A DNA stretch of 11,620 bases from DATMBL01 sp050735975 (GTDB lineage: Bacteria; Desulfobacterota; Binatia; UBA9968). The notes beneath the pieces were generated by a model. It was not told where the DNA came from. It did not search any database and saw only the letters and a program-made list of their open reading frames with translations. Each line of letters starts with the position of its first letter. The first letter of the stretch is position 1. Positions 6,887 through 11,620 of this stretch are shown here, one piece after another. Where the stretch lies: assembly GCA_050735975.1 (NCBI GenBank), contig JBOHVS010000138.1, forward strand, positions 1 to 11,620. Direction: 5' to 3'. Both the position numbers and the translations under genes were made by a program.

Positions 6887-7954
6887 TTACAACGCGTACA
6901 AGGTGCGCGGGTTCTCGTCAAGAATCTTTTTTTTGATAGCTTCGCTCACGTCTTTATTCTGTCGGAAGACTTCGATTGCGTCGACTTCGCTGGAAGCATC
7001 GGTGTGACCGTAATCCGTGCCGATGACGATATTGTCTTCGCCCGCGTACTTGAGCACGTACGGGAAATCGTCGTCGGTTTGAGCCGTGATGTAGATCTTG
7101 AACTCTTTGCATGGATTTTTCGGGAACTCCCTCGTGCCGGAACGCCGGACGGCCTCGTTGACGACCCATGGCACCCACTGGGCCGAGGCTTCGACAAATG
7201 CCCATCTGAGATTCGGAAAGAGCTTCGGAACGTCACTCATCATCAACGACAAGCAGGTTATGACTGCCGGTATTCTGAACTGCGCGAAACCGCCCATCTT
7301 GTCGTAGCGCGGTTTGAACTGATCCATGAGCGTTGGGCTGCCGTTGGCGATGTGAACGGCGATAGTCATCCCCAAACGGCTCGCTTCTTCGTAAATGGGA
7401 TAGAAGTAGGGCTCTACGAGGTGTTTTTCATTTTCAAACGGACGCAGGCTGGCAGCGACCGCGCCGTTTTCCCTGGCGAAGCGAATCTGTTGTAGAGCTT
7501 CACTGATGGTCATCGCCGGCACCACGCACGACCAGCGCAGCCGGGTTTTACCTTGTTTCCAGACGTCCGCCATCCAGCGATTCCACGACGAGCAGAGAGC
7601 TACCTCGGCTTCCGCTTTGTCCGCCACGCGCGCGATCCACATAGTATTGAAAAGAATCTGGACGTCGATGCCGAGCTGGTCCATGTGCTGCAGGCGAAGC
7701 TCAACATCGCGGAGCTCCCGCGCGTCCGCCGCGGTTTGCAAGGTGCGGCCGGTCTCCTTCGATAGCGCCGTCAACTCCATTTCGCTCAAAGTGGGATTGC
7801 GAAAGCCGATGTTCTTGCCATCGAGAAACCAATACTGAGCGTTGGGATTTTCCGCTGACTGAAAAAGCTGCGGCCGATACTTCTTCTCAGTCCCCTCGAG
7901 ATATTCCCAGGTCTGTTGAGTTTCCACGACGTGGGCATCTGCATCGATAATCAT
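6887..7954 (-). CDS. Amidohydrolase_2-family metal-dependent hydrolase/decarboxylase
   Basis: A 355-residue TIM-barrel protein of the amidohydrolase_2 branch (relatives include ACMSD, gamma-resorcylate decarboxylase and 5-carboxyvanillate decarboxylase). It starts with M-I-I-D-A-D-A-H-V-V-E, where D6 and H8 occupy the first metal-binding motif; the first ligand is acidic rather than His, as in the Glu-x-His decarboxylases. H201 (I-A-V-H-I-A-N-G) and D314 (I-G-T-D-Y-G-H) supply the remaining conserved metal ligands, and L-F-P-N-L-R-W-A-F-V-E-A at 245-256 is a family hallmark. The ribosome site GGGAGG lies about 9 nt before ATG 7954. It is followed after 214 bp by ubiD on the same strand and is divergent from the ABC permease. 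It may be a hydrolase or a non-oxidative decarboxylase of a cyclic acid; the sequence does not decide. Confidence 0.87.
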   Translation of the reverse strand: MIIDADAHVVETQQTWEYLEGTEKKYRPQLFQSAENPNAQYWFLDGKNIGFRNPTLSEMELTALSKETGRTLQTAADARELRDVELRLQHMDQLGIDVQILFNTMWIARVADKAEAEVALCSSWNRWMADVWKQGKTRLRWSCVVPAMTISEALQQIRFARENGAVAASLRPFENEKHLVEPYFYPIYEEASRLGMTIAVHIANGSPTLMDQFKPRYDKMGGFAQFRIPAVITCLSLMMSDVPKLFPNLRWAFVEASAQWVPWVVNEAVRRSGTREFPKNPCKEFKIYITAQTDDDFPYVLKYAGEDNIVIGTDYGHTDASSEVDAIEVFRQNKDVSEAIKKKILDENPRTLYAL

Positions 7955-8110
7955 GGTCCCGTCCTCCCTGGGGAGTAACTAATCGAAGTGCTCGCTTCGT
8001 ATACTCGCCGAAAACACGCGTCCTCCCATACCGAATACTACGCCGGAAAACCGCTGTCCAGTGGTTTCGCCGCGTCGGTTCCGTTGACAGCGAAAAACCG
8101 GCGCACTAGC
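7955..8110. other. Divergent intergenic region
   Basis: This 156-bp stretch separates the start of the amidohydrolase (minus) from the start of the ABC permease (plus) and should carry the promoters for both directions. A TTGACA at 8084-8089 with a 17-nt spacer to TAGCAT at 8107-8112 resembles a promoter, but its -10 overlaps the permease ATG. I see no convincing operator palindrome or riboswitch. Confidence 0.4.
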
Positions 8111-8992
8111 ATGGCCAAAACTATGGCGCAAGAAGATGACGCGTCAGCGGTCGTGCCAGAAGCTAGGCCGCTGGGTTCTGAAGGTGTCGCGGTGCCCTCT
8201 CGACCCACGGCCGGACCCGGATGGCAAAGGACTAAAACGCTTGCTCTTAGAGCCGGCTCCATTCTGACTATGGTCATCGTCTGGTGGTTGATGACTTTCT
8301 TTTTCCCGCCTTCTTTGGTGCCGCAGCCGTTGGAAACTTTTTCGGAAGTCGGCTCGATCGTTAGCTCAGGAAGCTTTCTCGGCGAGATGGGAGCGACCCT
8401 TCGTCGTGTCGGAGTCGGGTTCGGCATTGCGATGTTGATTAGTATCCCGTTGGGTATTCTCATGGGAACCGTCAAATCGCTGGAGAATTTTTTTGAGCCG
8501 CCGGTGATTCTCGGACTCACCATGCCGGGACTAGTTTGGGCGGTGCTGGCTATTATGTTTTTCGGGCTCTCGGAGACGAGCGCCTATGCCGCGGTGGCGA
8601 TCACGATCCTCCCCATGCTGGCGATCAGTCTCTGGCAGGGAGCCAAGTCGATCGATAAAGATTTGATCGACATGAGCCGGGCGTTCCATGCGAGCGCATG
8701 GTCGAAAGTCGTTGACGTAATTCTGCCGCAGCTGATCTCGCATATTCTTGCGGCGATTCGCTATGGCCTCGGCTTGGCCTGGAAAGTCGTGGTCGTCGTG
8801 GAAATGTTCGGTTTTAGCAATGGAGTCGGCTATCAGGTGGTGCGCGGTTTTAACGTCTTCTCAATCAAAGCCGTGCTCGCCTGGGCGATCACTTTTCTCG
8901 TCGTGATGATCGTCATCGAGTTCGGCATCATCGGCTGGTTGGAAAGCCGCGTGACCCGTTGGCGTCCGCGTGTCGAAGCGTGGAGGCGGTAA
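8111..8992 (+). CDS. NitT/TauT-type ABC transporter permease
   Basis: A 293-residue inner-membrane permease of the BPD_transp_1 family (SsuC/TauC type), half of a homodimeric channel for import of small organic anions. After a polar N-terminus of about 35 residues there are about six hydrophobic segments, the first being I-L-T-M-V-I-V-W-W-L-M-T-F-F-F. The cytoplasmic coupling (EAA-like) loop is seen as D-M-S-R-A-F-H-A-S-A-W-S-K-V-V-D-V-I-L-P, followed by the family signature G-L-G-L-A-W-K-V-V-V-V-V-E-M-F-G. The frame is open from 7988, but the first 41 codons look non-coding; ATG 8111 or 8123 is the likelier start, though neither has a clear ribosome site. The stop touches the ATPase start directly (TAA then ATG), indicating an operon. 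Its binding protein is probably the one encoded at 4307-5305, or the lost one after 9772. Confidence 0.88.
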   Translation: MAKTMAQEDDASAVVPEARPLGSEGVAVPSRPTAGPGWQRTKTLALRAGSILTMVIVWWLMTFFFPPSLVPQPLETFSEVGSIVSSGSFLGEMGATLRRVGVGFGIAMLISIPLGILMGTVKSLENFFEPPVILGLTMPGLVWAVLAIMFFGLSETSAYAAVAITILPMLAISLWQGAKSIDKDLIDMSRAFHASAWSKVVDVILPQLISHILAAIRYGLGLAWKVVVVVEMFGFSNGVGYQVVRGFNVFSIKAVLAWAITFLVVMIVIEFGIIGWLESRVTRWRPRVEAWRR

Positions 8993-9772
8993 ATGGCCTA
9001 TGTCCACGTCGAAGATGCGGTCAAGTATTTCCCGCGCGAGGACGGCACGGACATGCTGGTCCTCGATCGGGTCTCTTTCGATACCAAGGAATTCGGCATC
9101 ACCTGCCTTTTAGGGCCGTCGGGCTGCGGCAAATCCACATTGTTGAATGCGATCTCCGGACTCGAACGGCTGGATGAGGGACGAGTGGAAGTGGTTTCAA
9201 GCCACGGATCTTCGCGAACGCGGCCGCCGAGGCTCGGCTACGTGTTTCAGGACCCGCGCCTGCTTAACTGGAAAAGGGTCGAAGAAAATCTCACCTTTGC
9301 CTTGAAAGGAATGAGGATACCGCCGGGTGAATGGCCGGAACGTCTGGAAAAATATCTCGGCATCGTCGGCCTGCTCGAGTTCCGCAGCCAGTTTCCGCTA
9401 TATTTATCCGGCGGGATGCGCCAGCGGGTCGGGTTGGCTCGCGGTCTGGTCATCGAGCCGGAAGTGCTGCTCATGGATGAGCCCTTCAGCAAGCTCGACC
9501 AGCTTACCGCCCGAAGACTCAGGGAAGAGGCGCTGCAGATTTGCGCGCGGCTGAGGCAGACGACTGTGCTGGTAACCCACGATGTCGAAGAGGCGGCTTA
9601 CATGGGAGATCGGATCGTAATCCTAAGGGCGCGGCCCGCGCGCATCGTCGACATTTTGGAAAATCCATTGCCGCCGGGGCAAAGAGATGTGGATGACAGC
9701 GAGTTCATCAGGTTCAAAAGGAACCTCCTTCAATCGGTGTTGCAGCCCATGGAAAAGGACGAGGTGCTGTAG
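8993..9772 (+). CDS. NitT/TauT-type ABC transporter ATP-binding protein
   Basis: A 259-residue cytoplasmic ATPase of the SsuB/TauB type that powers the adjacent permease. All nucleotide motifs are intact: Walker A G-P-S-G-C-G-K-S-T at 41-49, Q-loop Q86 in V-F-Q-D-P-R, signature L-S-G-G-M-R-Q at 138-144, Walker B V-L-L-M-D-E at 158-163, D-loop S-K-L-D at 166-169 and switch H196 in V-T-H-D-V-E-E-A. The ribosome site GGAGG lies in the last codons of the permease gene and the ATG follows its stop with no gap. The stop TAG overlaps by one base a GTG that opens a short signal-peptide-like frame (9772-9915), as would be expected if a third cistron once followed. Confidence 0.93.
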   Translation: MAYVHVEDAVKYFPREDGTDMLVLDRVSFDTKEFGITCLLGPSGCGKSTLLNAISGLERLDEGRVEVVSSHGSSRTRPPRLGYVFQDPRLLNWKRVEENLTFALKGMRIPPGEWPERLEKYLGIVGLLEFRSQFPLYLSGGMRQRVGLARGLVIEPEVLLMDEPFSKLDQLTARRLREEALQICARLRQTTVLVTHDVEEAAYMGDRIVILRARPARIVDILENPLPPGQRDVDDSEFIRFKRNLLQSVLQPMEKDEVL

Positions 9773-9915
9773 TGAGAAAATACTTACTCGGACTCACAGG
9801 TCTCGTTTTCTTTGCTCCAGGTCTTCCCAATCCAAGACGTGATCGAATAATTATCGACTATGAGCGAGTATCGGATCATACCTGCCGGAGCGATCTACTT
9901 AAAGCGGCTCGGTGA
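9772..9915 (+). pseudogene. Possible stub of a lost substrate-binding protein gene
   Basis: A 47-codon frame starting with GTG at 9772 overlaps the ATPase stop by one base. Its N-terminus (V-R-K-Y-L-L-G-L-T-G-L-V-F-F-A-P-G-L) looks like a bacterial signal peptide with a basic n-region and hydrophobic core. After about 20 residues the sequence becomes charged and unlike any secreted protein I recognise, and it stops in a hairpin. In NitT/TauT operons a binding protein commonly follows the ATPase, so this could be the 5' remnant of such a gene after a deletion. It could instead be a small secreted peptide or a chance frame. Confidence 0.35.
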
Positions 9916-9920
9916 GCCGC
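9904..9920 (+). terminator. Short GC-rich hairpin after the ABC operon
   Basis: GCGGCTC (9904-9910) and GAGCCGC (9914-9920) form a perfect 7-bp stem with a 3-nt loop. No T-run follows, so it is at best a weak or rho-assisted terminator, or an mRNA-stabilising structure at the 3' end of the permease-ATPase transcript. Confidence 0.35.
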
Positions 9921-10247
9921 CCCGTGAGCGAATCCAGCTTCTAAAGACCCGACACCCGAAACCCGAATCCGTCCTCGGGGTGTGAACCATTTTTGATACA
10001 GGCTAGAGCAAAGTAACTACGCCTGATTATTCTGCCGGCCTTGCCTGACTCGCACTCCACGTAAAATTCTTAATCATTACAGTGTGTTTCCGGGCCAGCC
10101 TAGCTGTCTGAGACTGGCACATTGCTTGCGCTATCGCACGACCGAAGCGGTAAGCATTGACGGAAATATCAGCTTTGAATTAAAAGCTCTGTCTAATGTT
10201 TGCCCGCCGAGCCCGGTGCGGCAGCATCTGTGAAGGGTATTACTTCG
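9916..10247. other. Gene-poor stretch with no supported gene
   Basis: No supported gene is seen in this stretch. It contains a 7-bp triple repeat (9947-9967) and an open but startless frame from about 10027 to 10232 with no recognisable product. A 41-codon ATG frame (9860-9985) begins inside the stub just upstream and runs into this stretch, also without recognisable product. It is probably decayed DNA. Confidence 0.45.
9947..9967. repeat. Three tandem copies of a 7-bp unit
   Basis: ACCCGAC, ACCCGAA and ACCCGAA follow each other without gaps. The unit resembles short dispersed repeats found between genes in environmental genomes. No function is visible. Confidence 0.6.
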
Positions 10248-10280
10248 GCCCGACCGGCTCGCTCGGCGTCGGGCTTTTTT
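10248..10280 (+). terminator. Rho-independent terminator
   Basis: GCCCGAC (10248-10254) and GTCGGGC (10268-10274) form a perfect 7-bp GC-rich stem around a 13-nt loop and are followed directly by six T. This is a textbook intrinsic terminator for plus-strand transcription. No intact gene lies within 300 bp upstream, so it may end the ABC operon transcript or belong to a gene that has since decayed. Confidence 0.65.
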
Positions 10281-10294
10281 CGATTTTGGATTGG

Positions 10295-10430
10295 CGATTT
10301 TAGATTTTGGATTAAGGGAGAAAGTCGGATGAATGAAAAGTCTTGGCTCCGAGATCTGATTTCGCAATCCGATAATCGGAAATCGAAAACCTGTACTGAG
10401 CTAAGTCGAAGTATCCAAAATCTAAAATCG
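10295..10430. repeat. Palindrome-ended repeat element at the 5' end of the binding-protein pseudogene
   Basis: The 18-nt arm ATCCAAAATCTAAAATCG at 10413-10430 is the exact reverse complement of 10295-10312, with 100 nt between them. Inside lie a ribosome-site-like GGGAG, ATG 10329, the small palindrome CCGATAATCGG, and one copy of the 43-bp direct repeat. The right arm ends exactly at ATG 10431, where the signal-peptide coding begins. The arrangement looks like a short non-autonomous element lying at the gene's 5' end. Confidence 0.6.
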
Positions 10431-11395
10431 ATGGGGCTTCTCGTGATCTTCCTCCTGCTCATGGGGCATATGGGAATGGCCGCAGCGCAACAGCCAGCAT
10501 CAAAGCTTCGCCGAATAGGTTATCTCACTCAGGCAAGTGAGACCGGGGCCGGCTATGAAATGTTCCGGCAAGAACTTCGCAATCTCGGTTACGTGGAAGG
10601 AAACAATGTTGCAATCGAATATCGATCTGCCGAAACCCAGCCTCACCTGGACAGGTTAGCAACTAGTTTCCTTAAGAAGAAAGTTGACGTCATCGTCACG
10701 GTTGGAGGTAGAGCAACCCGAACGGTCCAAAAAGCCACGAAGACCGTCCCGATTGTTTTCACCCTTAGTGGCGATCCAAATCGAAAGCGGTTTTGTCGAG
10801 AGCCTTGCGAAACCGGGAGCAAACCTGACGGGTATCACCTGGATGGCGTTTGAGCTAGCGGGCAAGCGCCTAGAGCTTCTAAAAGAGGCCGCGCCTAAGA
10901 TTTCCCGTGTGGCTGTGCTGGTTAATCCGACCCATCCAGGTGAATACCGTGAGTCGAGGAACGCGTGGAGCACAGCGCGCAGCTTAGGAATGACTCTCCT
11001 CTACCATCGAGTAAGAGACAAGAGAGTACGACTTCGCTTTTGATGATATTCCCAGCGAGAAGGCTGACGGACTTCTTGTGTTTCCGGAAGAGAAATCAAT
11101 GGAGCATCGCCTGCAGATCGCAGACTTCGCGATGAAGCACCGCCTGCCAAGCATGTTTGGGTGGAGGGAGTACGTGGAGGCTGGCGGACTTATGGCCTAT
11201 GGTCCAAACCGCGCGGAATCATTAAGGCGCATCGCCGTTTATGTAGACAAGATCTTTAAAGGAGCCAGGCCTGCTGATCTGCCCGTCGAGCAGCCGACGA
11301 AGTTTGAGCTGGTGACTAATCTGAAAACCGCGAAGCAGATCGGATTAACAATTCCTCCTAATGTTCTAGCCAGAGCCGACAGAGTAATCCGATGA
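10329..11395 (+). pseudogene. ABC_sub_bind-family substrate-binding protein, two frameshifts
   Basis: A binding protein of the ABC_sub_bind (YnjB/TrpX-like, PF04392-type) family, normally about 320-330 residues and secreted. Conserved coding starts at ATG 10431 with a signal peptide (G-L-L-V-I-F-L-L-L-M-G ... A-A-A-Q-Q), then K-L-R-R-I-G-Y-L-T and the C-terminal L-P-V-E-Q-P-T-K-F-E-L-V and L-T-I-P-P-N-V-L-A-R-A-D. The reading frame shifts by +1 near 10778-10780, where an extra A in CCAAATCG breaks G-D-P-(I)-E-S-G-F-V. It shifts again by +1 near 11010-11030, between V-R-D-K and Y-D-F-A-F-D-D-I-P. From 10431 to the stop is 965 bases, so removing two restores exactly 320 residues. ATG 10329 has a better ribosome site and would add 34 residues, part of them encoded by repeat sequence. 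Either a decayed gene or two sequencing/assembly errors. Confidence 0.8.
10386..10428 (+). repeat. 43-bp direct repeat, copy 1
   Basis: Matches 11414-11456 at 40 of 43 positions. The core is CTGTACTGAGC then two variable bases then AGTCGAAGTATC, followed by an A/T-rich tail. It lies inside the 5' end of the frame from 10329 and immediately before ATG 10431. Confidence 0.75.
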
Positions 11396-11413
11396 CCGAA
11401 CAATCTAAAATCC

Positions 11414-11456
11414 AAAACCTGTACTGAGCGGAGTCGAAGTATCGAAAATCTAAAAT
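11414..11456 (+). repeat. 43-bp direct repeat, copy 2
   Basis: Second copy, 19 bp after the stop of the binding-protein pseudogene, so the two copies bracket it. The 10-mer AATCTAAAAT also occurs just before this copy at 11402-11411, at its end at 11447-11456, in copy 1 at 10419-10428, and inverted at 10297-10306. Such units are commonly dispersed in environmental genomes. Confidence 0.75.
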
Positions 11457-11536
11457 TGTGAGGCGATCCTGGCCAACGTCTGACAGAGGCGGTAAGCCTG
11501 AGTGGTCAAAACAAAACCGAAAACGCTAAGCGAAAG

Positions 11537-11620
11537 CTAAAGGTAGTCGGACAGGACCAGCACTTCGATGGCATCGACTTTTCGAATCCGCTTATCATTG
11601 GTCAAAAAAAGCGAGGCTTC
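11537..11620 (-). CDS. C-terminal end of a PIN-domain (VapC-like) protein (5' end outside the window)
   Basis: The minus strand is open from the right edge to TAG at 11537-11539 and encodes 27 residues ending L-T-N-D-K-R-I-R-K-V-D-A-I-E-V-L-V-L-S-D-Y. This is the usual end of PIN-domain ribonucleases: the strand with T-N-D, whose Asp is the last acidic residue of the metal site, followed by K-V and a final L-V-L strand. VapC toxins of this type are normally preceded by a VapB antitoxin gene, which would lie beyond the right edge. Too little is visible to say whether the toxin is intact or which VapC subgroup it belongs to. The 80 bp between copy 2 of the direct repeat and the stop show nothing else. 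Confidence 0.65.
   Translation of the reverse strand, partial: EASLFLTNDKRIRKVDAIEVLVLSDYL

Noticed and set aside
7988..8110. Upstream 41-codon extension of the ABC permease
   Set aside because: The sequence is unlike permease N-termini, there is no ribosome site at 7988, and it would fill the whole divergent intergenic region; ATG 8111 is preferred.
8084..8112. TTGACA-17-TAGCAT promoter for the permease
   Set aside because: The -10 overlaps the chosen ATG, so transcription would begin inside the coding region unless the mRNA starts at a later ATG; kept only as a remark.
10027..10232. Open frame of about 68 codons upstream of the terminator
   Set aside because: No start codon with a ribosome site and no recognisable protein; this length is expected by chance.
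10293..11456. CRISPR array from the repeated A/T-rich units
   Set aside because: Only two 43-bp copies about 1 kb apart and scattered 10-mers; no regular spacers and no cas genes.

Overview
The window (about 11.6 kb, moderately GC-rich) looks like a piece of chromosome from an uncultured soil or subsurface bacterium. UbiD, amidohydrolase_2, NitT/TauT-type ABC transporter and ABC_sub_bind genes sit together, and short dispersed intergenic repeats are frequent. This style is typical of metagenome-derived genomes of the Rokubacteria, Tectomicrobia, Binatia and other 'Deltaproteobacteria' groups. That placement is an inference from gene content; there is no rRNA or tRNA gene to confirm it. A periplasm-type amidase with a membrane anchor argues for a diderm cell.

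Region 1 (1-4102, all minus strand). Reading in the direction of transcription there is a membrane-anchored N-acetylmuramoyl-L-alanine amidase (start near 3995 or 4034), a MamK-like bacterial actin beginning 3 bp after it, a small single-membrane-span coiled-coil protein, a VOC/glyoxalase-fold protein, and an SLC13-type anion permease with a TrkA-C domain that runs off the left edge. The first three form a plausible operon. They join a cytoskeletal filament, a small membrane protein that could tether it, and a wall-cleaving enzyme with a cytoplasmic tail. This is the most interesting part of the window, because MamK is known for aligning magnetosomes and nothing else here belongs to a magnetosome island.

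Region 2 (4307-9772). A divergent pair of transcription units. On the minus strand: amidohydrolase_2, a hairpin-bearing gap, a UbiD-family prenyl-FMN decarboxylase, and an NMT1/NitT-type periplasmic binding protein whose start overlaps the ubiD stop by 4 bases. On the plus strand: the matching NitT/TauT-type permease and ATPase, followed by what may be the stub of a second binding protein. Together they suggest uptake and decarboxylation or ring-side processing of an organic acid, possibly aromatic; the substrate cannot be read from the sequence.

Region 3 (9773-11620). A decayed, repeat-rich stretch. It holds a terminator-like hairpin, a 7-bp triple repeat, an 18-bp perfect inverted repeat, and an ABC_sub_bind-family substrate-binding gene broken by two +1 frameshifts. 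That gene is bracketed by 43-bp direct repeats differing at 3 positions. The window ends with the C-terminal 27 codons of a PIN-domain (VapC-like) protein on the minus strand.
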